The notes under the pieces: model-generated
What the model was told of the DNA's origin: nothing
What the model saw: only the letters and a program-made list of their open reading frames with translations
The model's database searches: none
Assembly: GCA_964579675.1 (NCBI GenBank)
Contig: CAZOIA010000031.1
Span: 1 to 38,749 of the forward strand
Direction of reading: 5' to 3'
Length of the DNA: 38,749 bases
Source of the DNA: CAZOIA01 sp964579675
Lineage (GTDB): Bacteria; Planctomycetota; Phycisphaerae; UBA1845; PWPN01
Position numbers and translations under genes: made by a program
Shown: one piece after another, positions 26,039 to 33,990 of the stretch
Position numbering within the stretch: position 1 is the first letter of the stretch
How the letters are laid out: each line of letters begins with the position of its first letter

Positions 26039-28042
26039 ATGAGGACCGTGGCACGTTCATCGGCGTTTATCGGTGCCCATCGGCGGTTCAATCTTCCTGC
26101 TGCCATCCGCGCTGTGATCCTGGCGTCGGCAATGGTGCTTGCCCCGGCGGTGCGGGCGTGGGCGGCTGAGATCGCGGAGTCCGCTCCTGGTGGGTCGGCG
26201 GCGAAGGATCCACTGGCGACGAAGCAGGAGATTGTTCGCGACCGGATGACGCAGCTCGAGGACCGCATGTTCAGGCTTACGGAGAACCTGGCCCCTTCGC
26301 ACCCGGAGCAGGCCGAGCGCCTCGCCGGCGCACTGCGGCGGGCACGAGAACTGCTGATTCGCCGGAACATGGACGAGACGATCGCCCTGCTCGACGAGGG
26401 CCACCTGACCGAGGCCGCCGATCGGGAACTGGTGATCGTCAAGGGCCTCGAACACCTGCTGAAGCTTCTGCTGGAAGACCCGGATAACACCAGGCAGCGC
26501 AAGAAAGAGATTGATCAGCTCAGGGAATTCCGCAACCAGGTCAGGGAACTGCTCGAAGCGGAGCGGGAACTTAAGGCGAGAGCCGACGCCGCCGGGCGAG
26601 GCGAGCGGTTGTCGGCGGCCGTCCAAGCGGCTATCGCCCGGCTCGAAGCCCTGATCGAGCGCGAGCGGGAGGAGATCGACAAGACCTCGGCTGCAACCCA
26701 AAGGAATGACAAGGCAGCGGTCCGCAATCTGGGCATCTCGCAGAAGCAGGTCCGCCTGGAGACCGAATCGCTCGCTGGGGAACTGAGCAGAACCGCCAGC
26801 CCACCGACGCCGAACCGCGAACCGCCGGACGGCAACGGCCAGGGCGAGCCAGAGCCGACCGAAGCGAAGGTCGAGGACGATATTCGCAAGGCCGGGGATG
26901 AGGTCAACGCCTCGGCCGGGCAGATGCGGGCGGCGGAAAACGAACTGGCCCAGGCCGACGCCGCCAACGCCCTGCCCATGCAGAAGAAGGCACGCGAGTC
27001 GTTGCAACGGGCCCTGAAGCAGTTGAAGCGGCAGCAAGATGCGCTCGGCAAGCTGCTCGACCACGCCAGCGCGGCCAGACAGCAGCGCGCACTCGAGCAA
27101 CGCACCGGCCAACTCGCCAACCGGATGCAGGGCAAGTCGTCGGGCGGCGATTCGCCAGGCGGCAAACCGCAGAGCGGCAAGCCAGGCGACACTCAACCAG
27201 GTGGCGACAGGCAACCAGGCGGTGAATCGCAGCAACCGCCGGCACCGGGCACGCAGAACGTCCGGCAAGCCGGTGAGCACATGGGCCAGGCCGCCGACGA
27301 TCTTGACCAGAACAGGCCTGCCGAGGCCAGCAAGGACGAAGAGAAGGCCGTTGACGAACTCGAAAACGCGCTCGACGAGTTGGAACGGACTCTCGACCAG
27401 TTACGGCAGGAGCAGCAGGAGGAGATCCTTCGCGGGCTGGAGGCGAGATTCCGCTCGATGCTGGCCCGGCAACTGGCCGTCAACGAGGGCACGGAAGAAC
27501 TCGACCGGAAGGGCAAGGCATCCTGGACGCACAGCGACGAATTGACACTGGCCGGCTTAGCCCAGGACGAGCAGAGTCTGGCGGGCGAGGCCGGCCAAGC
27601 CCTGCACATCCTCAAGGAGGAGGGCACCACTATCGTGTTCCCGCGGATCGTCGAGCAGCTCCGGGGCGACATGGTTGAGGTGGTCGGCCGCCTGGGTGAC
27701 GGACAGACCGGAGCCGAGACCCAACGCATCGAAGCGATTATCGTCGAGACGCTCGAGGAACTCATCGAAGCGGTCAAGCAACTCCGCGAGGAGCTCGAAG
27801 GGGGCGGCGGTGCCGGCGGCGGGGGCTCGAATCCGCCCCTGCTGCCCACCTCGGCGGAGCTGAAGCTGCTGCGCTCCTGCCAGGAGCGGGTGAATCGCCA
27901 AACGGTCGAGTCTTATGAGTCCCATCTCAAGACCGGCGAGTGGACGCCGGAGCTGCAGGGCCAACTGCAGCGGACCGCCGAGCGGCAACGGGAACTGGCA
28001 GAGATGGCACGGAAAATGAACGAGCGGGTCACCGGGCAGTAA
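26039..28042 (+). CDS. Secreted coiled-coil protein of the MoxR/VWA operon
   Basis: 667 residues from the ATG at 26039 (GGAG nine bases upstream). The signal peptide is unusually long. Residues about 5-17 (ARSSAFIGAHRRF) are encoded by an inverted decamer repeat, and a hydrophobic core and AWA cleavage site follow near residue 42. The mature protein is almost all helical and Glu/Arg/Gln/Leu-rich, with long coiled coils (about 70-270 and 290-345; again 420-490). A Gly/Pro/Gln-rich linker lies at about 363-403. The end contains a Gly-rich stretch and LLPTSAELKLLRSCQERVNR, a conserved planctomycete ending. It follows the DUF4175-like gene and probably binds its coiled coil in the periplasm. No enzymatic motif is present. 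Confidence 0.85.
   Translation: MRTVARSSAFIGAHRRFNLPAAIRAVILASAMVLAPAVRAWAAEIAESAPGGSAAKDPLATKQEIVRDRMTQLEDRMFRLTENLAPSHPEQAERLAGALRRARELLIRRNMDETIALLDEGHLTEAADRELVIVKGLEHLLKLLLEDPDNTRQRKKEIDQLREFRNQVRELLEAERELKARADAAGRGERLSAAVQAAIARLEALIEREREEIDKTSAATQRNDKAAVRNLGISQKQVRLETESLAGELSRTASPPTPNREPPDGNGQGEPEPTEAKVEDDIRKAGDEVNASAGQMRAAENELAQADAANALPMQKKARESLQRALKQLKRQQDALGKLLDHASAARQQRALEQRTGQLANRMQGKSSGGDSPGGKPQSGKPGDTQPGGDRQPGGESQQPPAPGTQNVRQAGEHMGQAADDLDQNRPAEASKDEEKAVDELENALDELERTLDQLRQEQQEEILRGLEARFRSMLARQLAVNEGTEELDRKGKASWTHSDELTLAGLAQDEQSLAGEAGQALHILKEEGTTIVFPRIVEQLRGDMVEVVGRLGDGQTGAETQRIEAIIVETLEELIEAVKQLREELEGGGGAGGGGSNPPLLPTSAELKLLRSCQERVNRQTVESYESHLKTGEWTPELQGQLQRTAERQRELAEMARKMNERVTGQ
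26052..26089 (-). repeat. Inverted decamer repeat copy inside a signal peptide
   Basis: On the minus strand this reads AACCGCC, then GATGGGCACC, GATAAACGCC and GATGAACGTG, the same lead and 10-base units as the copies at 20839 and 25758. It falls within the first 17 codons of the coiled-coil gene. Confidence 0.7.
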
Positions 28043-28047
28043 GAGAA

Positions 28048-28110
28048 CGATGAATGATGAATGGTGAACGATGAACGATGAATGATGAATGATGAATGAT
28101 GAACGATGAC
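28048..28110 (+). repeat. Heptamer repeat array 3 (9 units)
   Basis: Nine consecutive units (CGATGAA, TGATGAA, TGGTGAA, CGATGAA and so on) start five bases after the coiled-coil gene's TAA. It belongs to the same family as the arrays at 15975 and 18155. Confidence 0.9.
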
Positions 28111-28136
28111 AGCGCGAGAGGGCCGGCGCTAGACCG

Positions 28137-28164
28137 TTTAGCCGCGACCCGAAGGGAAGCGCGT
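28137..28164 (+). repeat. Single copy of the 39-bp repeat core
   Basis: TTTAGCCGCGACCCGAAGGG followed by AAGCGCGT, nearly identical to the end of the third unit of the tandem at 25792-25908. It ends 17 bases before the next ATG. Confidence 0.8.
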
Positions 28165-28180
28165 TTTGGGAGATCGTGTC

Positions 28181-29311
28181 ATGACGAGATACGCGCTGAC
28201 ATTCCTAACCATGATGTGCCTGGCGGGTTGGGCAGTTGCGAAACCGCCGCCCGCGGCGCCGGCGACGCAACCGGCGGTCGGCGAGCTTTGCCCGATCCTC
28301 TCGCTGCGGGCCAGACGTGAGGCGGCCCGGGCGCTCATCGACCGGTTCGTCGCGCATACCAGCGCGTCCGGCACGGTTGACGCGACGGCCAAGCGGGCCG
28401 TCGCCGACGCCTGGAAGAAACATCGCAACGATGCCGAACCTGAAGGGTTCCTGATCGCGGGCGTGGCCATTATCTGCGAACCGTTCAAAGTCGCCTTTGC
28501 CGCACTGGATGAGGAAGACTATGCCAGCACCGACAAGTCGCTGCGCTCACTGGTCGATGGGAAGGACCCGTATGTGTCGCTTCATGCGGCCGCTTTGCTG
28601 GCCAGGTCGCTGGTCGAACAGGATCAGCTCGAGGCGGCAGAAGAAGTGCTGACCCCGCTGGCGGGGAAGGAAAAGGAGCTCACGGACAAGAGTTTCCTGG
28701 AAACGGAGGTGGACTTCCTGCTCGGCTACTGCCAGTTGTCGAACCTTCATTACGACAAGGCCCTGGCCACGCTGGAGGCGTTCGAGCGGCAGCACCCGGG
28801 CGCCCCGGATCGGTTTCGGCTGCCCGCTCGCCAGATGCTGCAGGAGCTCCTTGTCCGTCAGCCCGAGCGCTTGGGCGCGGTGTCGGACCTGATGGCCTAT
28901 GCGGGCCGGCGGTTGGGACACGGGTGTCCAGCCAGGCCGGTGCAACTCAAGCAGGAGCGGGCGGTCGAGCTGCTGGGCAAACTCATCAAGGAGGCCGAGG
29001 AGCAGGAGAAGCAGAGCAGGGGCTGCAAGCATTGCGGCGGCAAGGGTTGCAGGAAGTGTCAGGGTGGTCGTAGCGGGATTCCACGCGGGAACTGGGTGCC
29101 GGGCTCACCGGCGGACCGCTCAGTACTTCCTGGCGGCCCCGGTCGGATCGGGGACCTTCATCGCCCGCCGACCGCCCGGCCCGGGGAGGTGTGGGGCCAG
29201 ATGCGGCCCGAAGAGCGGCAGCGAATCCTCCAGTCATTACGTAAGAATTTCCCCACCCGTTATCGGCAACTCATCGAACAGTACTACAAGCAACTGGCCA
29301 AGGAGCGGTGA
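28181..29311 (+). CDS. Secreted TPR-like protein with four-cysteine knuckle
   Basis: 376 residues from the ATG at 28181. GGGAGA lies 8 bases upstream, and a TTG at 28166 would only add five residues. The signal peptide ends near residue 20 (GWAVA). Residues about 40-240 are helical with a TPR-like repeat (YDKALATLEAFERQHPGAPD). Near the end is GCKHCGGKGCRKCQGG, with Cys282, 285, 290 and 293 in the spacing of half a DnaJ-type zinc finger. After a Gly/Pro-rich linker comes the conserved tail VWGQMRPEERQRILQSLRK, which recurs in planctomycete proteins beside MoxR/VWA genes. The four Cys could bind zinc or form disulfides in the periplasm. Its role in the complex is unknown. Confidence 0.85.
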   Translation: MTRYALTFLTMMCLAGWAVAKPPPAAPATQPAVGELCPILSLRARREAARALIDRFVAHTSASGTVDATAKRAVADAWKKHRNDAEPEGFLIAGVAIICEPFKVAFAALDEEDYASTDKSLRSLVDGKDPYVSLHAAALLARSLVEQDQLEAAEEVLTPLAGKEKELTDKSFLETEVDFLLGYCQLSNLHYDKALATLEAFERQHPGAPDRFRLPARQMLQELLVRQPERLGAVSDLMAYAGRRLGHGCPARPVQLKQERAVELLGKLIKEAEEQEKQSRGCKHCGGKGCRKCQGGRSGIPRGNWVPGSPADRSVLPGGPGRIGDLHRPPTARPGEVWGQMRPEERQRILQSLRKNFPTRYRQLIEQYYKQLAKER

Positions 29312-29318
29312 TCGGACC

Positions 29319-30605
29319 GTGCTCGGTTCCTGCGCGATACCCGTGCTGATCATGGCGTCGATGCCGATGGCGCCAGCGTCGGCGCCCGCGGCGCCTGCGT
29401 CGATGCCCGCGGCGCCGGGGCCGGTGCGCGTCCTCACGATCGAAGGCGAGTCGATCGACGCAGCATGGTCGGGTGTGGATGCCGCCGGCGCGATCCTGTT
29501 CGAGCGGAACGGCAGGACGATGCGACTGCCTCCCTCGAGACTGATGACGGTATCGTGGGTGGATGCCAGGCCGGTGGACGCGCCGACCACGCTGCCGGCT
29601 ACAGTCTATCTCGCGGACGGCAGCCGGCTGCACGCCCGCGTTACCGGTGGTGACGCCAGGCACATCGAAATCAAGACCGCCCCGGTCGCCAGGCTGCAGA
29701 TTCCGCTGGACCGCCTGGCGGCGATTCGATTCTCCCACCGCAGGCACGCCGCTGCCCGGGAGGCGTTCGACAGGGCCCTGGTCAGGCGGGATCCTTCGCA
29801 GGATGTACTGCTCGTGGTTCGCGAGGATCGCGTGGGCGTTCTGCGCGGTGTCACCGAATCCCTCTGTCCCGACGGCGGCGCGTTCAAGTGGCGCGGCCGG
29901 GGTGTGCCGATCGACCCGGAAAAGACTTACGGCTTGGTACTGGCGGCGGGTGTGCATCGCGAGCCGGTCCCGCGGGCTGTGTGCGAGCTACGCGACGGCT
30001 CGGCCTGGGGCGGTCGTATCACCGGGGGCAATGCGGGCGAAATCGAGTTGGAGCTGACCGTTGGCCGAACGATCAAGGTGCGGGTCGCCGAGTTGAGCGA
30101 AATCCGATTCCACAGTGACCGGGTCGTCTTTCTGAGCGACCTTCAGCCCGCCGCCTACGAGTTCGAGCCGTTCGCGACGACGCGCTGGCCTTACCGGCGG
30201 AACCGCTCGACAGCCAACCGCCCGATGCGCATCGGCAATCAGGTCTTCGATCGCGGCATCGGCATGCACTCGAAGGCGACGCTCACCTACGAGTTGCCGG
30301 ATCGTTTCACCCATCTGGCGGCGGTGATCGGGATCGACGAGGCAGTTGGTCCGCTGGGCAATGCGGTGTTCCAGGTGATCGCGGACGGGGAGGAGGTCTT
30401 CGATAGCGGGCCGGTCACCGGTCGCGACGATGCCAGGGCGATTCTCGTGCCGATCGGCGGGGCCGAGAAGTTGCAGCTTGTCGTGGACTTCGGCGAGGAC
30501 CTGGACATCGGCGACCAGGCTGACTGGGGCAACGCACGATTGATCAAGCCGCCGCCAGGAAAAGAGAATCTCAAACCACGGATGGACGCCGCTCGTGTCC
30601 CATGA
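29319..30605 (+). CDS. NPCBM-domain secreted protein
   Basis: About 428 residues. The GTG at 29319 is the first start after the previous stop and leads into a short hydrophobic segment (AIPVLIMASMPMAP), then an Ala/Pro-rich stretch, so the protein is probably exported. AGGAG lies 14 bases upstream, so an ATG at 29352 is also possible. Residues about 45-280 show repeated beta-rich units (VRVLTIEGESIDAAW; VYLADGSRLHARVTGG; CELRDGSAWGGRITGG), perhaps three copies of one small beta module. Residues about 287-405 are an NPCBM domain (VFDRGIGMHSKATLTYELP through FQVIADGEEVFDSG), a putative carbohydrate-binding module. The TGA overlaps the next ATG as ATGA, so the HtrA gene is translationally coupled to it. 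Confidence 0.85.
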   Translation: MLGSCAIPVLIMASMPMAPASAPAAPASMPAAPGPVRVLTIEGESIDAAWSGVDAAGAILFERNGRTMRLPPSRLMTVSWVDARPVDAPTTLPATVYLADGSRLHARVTGGDARHIEIKTAPVARLQIPLDRLAAIRFSHRRHAAAREAFDRALVRRDPSQDVLLVVREDRVGVLRGVTESLCPDGGAFKWRGRGVPIDPEKTYGLVLAAGVHREPVPRAVCELRDGSAWGGRITGGNAGEIELELTVGRTIKVRVAELSEIRFHSDRVVFLSDLQPAAYEFEPFATTRWPYRRNRSTANRPMRIGNQVFDRGIGMHSKATLTYELPDRFTHLAAVIGIDEAVGPLGNAVFQVIADGEEVFDSGPVTGRDDARAILVPIGGAEKLQLVVDFGEDLDIGDQADWGNARLIKPPPGKENLKPRMDAARVP

Positions 30606-32716
30606 CCAACCGCACGCTTTCAAACCGCAAAGCTCCGTTTCACCTGGTCGCACTTGCCGTTCTGATTGCAGCCAGCGGCTCCTCAGCGGGCGAAGTCGGC
30701 GGCACCGACAGTGCGTTCGAGCGCGTCCGAGCCGACGAGCAGAAGCGGATCGACGTGATGGCCCGGGCGGCACGCTCGGTCGTGTGTATCTTCGACGAGT
30801 CTCGCGGCGGTGGCGGCGCGGGGGTGGTGATCACGCCGGACGGACTCGGGCTGACCAACTTCCACGTCCTGGCAGCCATGCTGAAGACGCGGCGTGGGCT
30901 CGGTGGGATGTCGGACGGCAAAGCCTACCCGCTCGAAGTGCTGGGCGTCGATCCGACCGGCGACGTGGCGATGTTCCGGCTCACGGGCCAGGACCGTTTC
31001 GAGGCGGCCCCGCTCGGCGACTCCGACCAGGTCCGCGCGGGCGACCGCGTGTTCGCGATGGGCAATCCCTTTGCGCTCGCTGAGGACTACACGCCCAGCG
31101 CCACGCAGGGAATTGCGAGCGGCGTCCACCGCTACCAGTTCGGCGCCGACCGGCGCAAGTTAGTCTACACCGACTGCATCCAGATCGACGCCTCGATCAA
31201 CCCCGGCAACTCCGGCGGGCCGCTGTTCGACATGCGGGGGCGCGTGATCGGCATCAATGGCCGGGCTTCGTTCAAGGGCCGCGGCCGGGTCAACGTTGGG
31301 CTCGCCTACGCGATCTCGATCAACCAGATCAAACGGTTCATCCCCGGCATGCGGGCCGGCTTGCTGGTCGAGCATGGCTCACTCGGGGCCACGGCGATCG
31401 ATGTGGGCTACGGCCGGGTCGTGTTCGATGAGATGCTCGAACCGTCGCCCGCCTCAGAGGCGGGCATCGAGGTCGGCGACCGGCTGGTCAGATTCGCGGG
31501 CCGACAGATCCACAGCTCCAACCAGTTCGCCAACATCCTCGGCGCCCTGCCCGCGGCCTGGCCGGTGGAGGTCGCGTTCGAGCGCGAGGGTCAGCTCATC
31601 TCCCGCACCGTTGAGCTGGAACGGTTACCGGTGAAACTGGACGCGCCCTTTAGTCGCGACGAATCAGTCACCAGTGCCGAGGGACAGCGGGCGGCGGCGG
31701 CACAACCGACAACCCGACCCCTTCCCGGGCCCAACGCCCTTGGCCCCGCTATCGCACAAGCGATCCGGCGGACGGTAAAAATCTACGGCGCGGGCATCGG
31801 AGGCGAGCGCGGCTACGGCACCGGCGTCATCGCCTCGCCCGACGGGCAGGTTGTCACCGTGCTGTCGCTCCTGCTGGAGGCGGCCAGCCTTCGGGTCGTC
31901 ACGCACGACGGGCATGTCTACCGGGGCCGGGTCACCTGTCGCGACGAATACCGACAACTGGCGCTGGTCAAGATGGCGCGATTCCCGGAGAACGTCGATA
32001 CGACCGCTACGGTTCACCAGCAGATGACGCCGATTGAGCTGGAGCCTTACCCGATGGGCGGTTCGGGGACCCTCCGCAGCGGCGACTGGATCCTGGCCGT
32101 GGGAAATCCCTTCAAGGTGGCAAACGGTGAGGAACCGCTCTCGGTGATGCAGGGCATTGTCTGCGGCCGAGGCCCCCTCGATGCCGTCCGTGAAACGCAA
32201 CCGTTCCCCTACCGCGGTGAGGTGATCCTGCTCGATGCGATCACCAGCAACGTCGGCGCGCCGGGCGGGGCGGTGGTGGATCTCGACGGCCGATGGGTCG
32301 GGCTCATCGGCAAGGTCGTCAAGTCGCGCCTGACCAACACCTACCTGAACTACGCGTACCCGATCGAGGAGGTCAAGGCGTTCGTGCAGGACGCCCAATC
32401 CGGCCCGGGCACCACCACCAGCCGTGCGCCGGTCGCTGATGCCGCACCGGGCTATCATGGCATTCGGCTCTCGAAGATCGGCTACCGCAAGCTACTGCCC
32501 TTCGTCACGAGCGTGGCCAGGGGCTCACCCGCCAAAGCCGCCGGAGTGAGGCCGGACGATTTGATCGTCAGCGCCGACGGCGTAGCGATCCCGCGGGCCC
32601 GGGCCTTCACCGAGCTGTGCGAACGCCTGCGGGCCGGCGACACGTTGTCGCTGATCGTCAAGCGCGGCGAGCAGTTGGTCCCGATCCGCATAACGCTGAC
32701 GGAAGTGCCGAAGTGA
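30602..32716 (+). CDS. HtrA-type serine protease with a second, inactive protease domain
   Basis: A 704-residue exported protein. A signal peptide spans about the first 30 residues. The first trypsin-like domain (about 45-250) has a complete triad: His88 (LTNFHVLA), Asp121 (PTGDVAMF) and Ser204 (NPGNSGGPL). A PDZ domain follows at about 270-340. A second trypsin-like domain (about 380-595) has the same strand order, but the His position reads VVTVLSLL, the Asp position RQLALVKM, and the Ser motif NVGAPGGAV, so all three catalytic residues are lost (Ser to Pro554). A second PDZ ends the protein (about 612-704). HtrA proteins degrade or refold envelope proteins. The second half may bind substrate or regulate the first. 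It is coupled by ATGA to the NPCBM gene and by GTGA to the next. Confidence 0.93.
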   Translation: MTNRTLSNRKAPFHLVALAVLIAASGSSAGEVGGTDSAFERVRADEQKRIDVMARAARSVVCIFDESRGGGGAGVVITPDGLGLTNFHVLAAMLKTRRGLGGMSDGKAYPLEVLGVDPTGDVAMFRLTGQDRFEAAPLGDSDQVRAGDRVFAMGNPFALAEDYTPSATQGIASGVHRYQFGADRRKLVYTDCIQIDASINPGNSGGPLFDMRGRVIGINGRASFKGRGRVNVGLAYAISINQIKRFIPGMRAGLLVEHGSLGATAIDVGYGRVVFDEMLEPSPASEAGIEVGDRLVRFAGRQIHSSNQFANILGALPAAWPVEVAFEREGQLISRTVELERLPVKLDAPFSRDESVTSAEGQRAAAAQPTTRPLPGPNALGPAIAQAIRRTVKIYGAGIGGERGYGTGVIASPDGQVVTVLSLLLEAASLRVVTHDGHVYRGRVTCRDEYRQLALVKMARFPENVDTTATVHQQMTPIELEPYPMGGSGTLRSGDWILAVGNPFKVANGEEPLSVMQGIVCGRGPLDAVRETQPFPYRGEVILLDAITSNVGAPGGAVVDLDGRWVGLIGKVVKSRLTNTYLNYAYPIEEVKAFVQDAQSGPGTTTSRAPVADAAPGYHGIRLSKIGYRKLLPFVTSVARGSPAKAAGVRPDDLIVSADGVAIPRARAFTELCERLRAGDTLSLIVKRGEQLVPIRITLTEVPK

Positions 32717-33924
32717 TCTCTGGACTCGTCTGTGTCTGCGCAGCCGCCGGGCTTGCTCAAGTGGTTGGGGCATCCCGGCCCGCGGGCGATGCCGCCGCCC
32801 TCTACCGCGGGCAACAAGAGGTGTTCCGCCAGGCGATGGCCAGGGTCGCACCGACGGTCGTGACGATCGAAACCGTTGGGGGTACCCAGCCGCCGGCCGC
32901 CGCAATGCCCACCTCGAGACCGGCCGCCCGACCAGCACCCGGTCCCCGATCGATGAGCCCGACCGGTTCGCCATTCATCATCGCTGACGGTCCAACCACG
33001 GGACTCGTCTATTCGTCCGATGGGCTGATCCTCACCAGTGCGTTCAACTTCGTGCGCGACCCGCCGGTGATCACGGTGATTCTGTCGGACGGCCGGCGTT
33101 TCGTCGGCGAGCTGCTCGCCCGCGACGAGGTCCGCAAGCTGGCGATGCTGAAGATCAACGCCACGGGTCTGCCCACGCCCAGGTGGGTGACCGACCAGGC
33201 CGGGCTGCGGGTCGGGCAGTGGGCGCTGGCATTAGGCCGGGGTTTCGGGGCGGTTGTGGCCGACCCCAAGTCCGAGCGACCGGGCCGCGATCCTTCGATC
33301 AGCGTCGGGATTATCAGCGGGCTCAACCGCGCGAGCGGCCTGGCGATCCAGACCGACGCCCGGCTCTCGCCCGCGAACTTCGGCGGCCCGCTGATCGACA
33401 CCCGGGGCCGAGTGCTGGGCCTCTGTGTACCCATGGGCATCGGAACCGGACAGATGGCCGGCGTCGAATGGTACGACTCAGGGGTGGGATTCGCGATTCC
33501 TCACCCCCAGATCCGCGAGTCCGCCGATGCCCTGGCCGTCGGGCACAGCGTGCGCCGCGGGCTCCTCGGCATTCGCGTGGACCTCAAAGTGAAAGACGAG
33601 GTCCGCGTCTCGGGCATCGCCGATCCCTCACCCGCCCGCCGGGCCGGCATGCGGGTCGGTGACGTTATCATCGCCATCGACGATCAGCCCGTACAAGCCT
33701 ACCCCGACCTGAAGCGCGTCATGCGGGCCCGGCTCGCCGGCGAGTGGGTCAAGGTGCGCGTCAGGCGGGGCGACGATCAGGTCGAACTGCAACTCGTCCT
33801 CGCCGTCCCCGAAGATCTGGGCAGAGCGTCCGGCCAGCAAACCGCTCCCGACAACGAGAAACCCGGCGATACCGATCCCGCCCCCAAGACCCCGGCCGAG
33901 AAAACCAGACCTCGCCACAACTGA
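32713..33924 (+). CDS. HtrA-family pseudoprotease with PDZ domain
   Basis: 403 residues from a GTG overlapping the previous stop as GTGA. An ATG at 32617 would overlap the HtrA gene by 100 bases and lacks a signal. The N-terminus is a short signal peptide (about 1-20), then an Ala/Pro-rich linker (about 58-84). The trypsin-like domain (about 40-270) lacks all three catalytic residues: ILTSAFNF has Phe111 for His, VRKLAMLK has Lys142 for Asp, and ANFGGPL has Phe223 for Ser. The core fold motifs remain. A PDZ domain (about 283-370; DPSPARRAGMRVGDVIIAID) and a charged tail follow. It cannot be a serine protease by this triad. It likely forms mixed oligomers with, or presents substrates to, the upstream HtrA. 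It is last in the operon. Confidence 0.9.
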   Translation: MISGLVCVCAAAGLAQVVGASRPAGDAAALYRGQQEVFRQAMARVAPTVVTIETVGGTQPPAAAMPTSRPAARPAPGPRSMSPTGSPFIIADGPTTGLVYSSDGLILTSAFNFVRDPPVITVILSDGRRFVGELLARDEVRKLAMLKINATGLPTPRWVTDQAGLRVGQWALALGRGFGAVVADPKSERPGRDPSISVGIISGLNRASGLAIQTDARLSPANFGGPLIDTRGRVLGLCVPMGIGTGQMAGVEWYDSGVGFAIPHPQIRESADALAVGHSVRRGLLGIRVDLKVKDEVRVSGIADPSPARRAGMRVGDVIIAIDDQPVQAYPDLKRVMRARLAGEWVKVRVRRGDDQVELQLVLAVPEDLGRASGQQTAPDNEKPGDTDPAPKTPAEKTRPRHN

Positions 33925-33990
33925 CGACGCGATTCACCACGCAGGCACGGACAAGAAAAACGAACCCATAGAGGAAGGGGGACACGTCGC

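Noticed and set aside
25800..26042. Small gene with repeated MFSRDPKG peptide
   Set aside because: It comes from the 39-bp tandem, whose period is a multiple of 3. It has no ribosome-binding site and the core also occurs elsewhere as non-coding sequence.
28899..29318. Upstream extension of the NPCBM protein
   Set aside because: It overlaps the well-supported cysteine-knuckle gene in another frame, and the GTG at 29319 gives a plausible export signal.
32617..32712. ATG start for the pseudoprotease 96 bases further upstream
   Set aside because: It would overlap the HtrA gene by 100 bases and bury the signal peptide. The GTGA overlap is a standard coupling arrangement.
33925..33990. Terminator or repeat between the convergent pseudoprotease and kinase genes
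   Set aside because: The 66 bases contain a CACCACGCAGGCACGGAC stretch that resembles common dispersed repeats, but no second copy is in the window and no stable hairpin with a T-run is seen.
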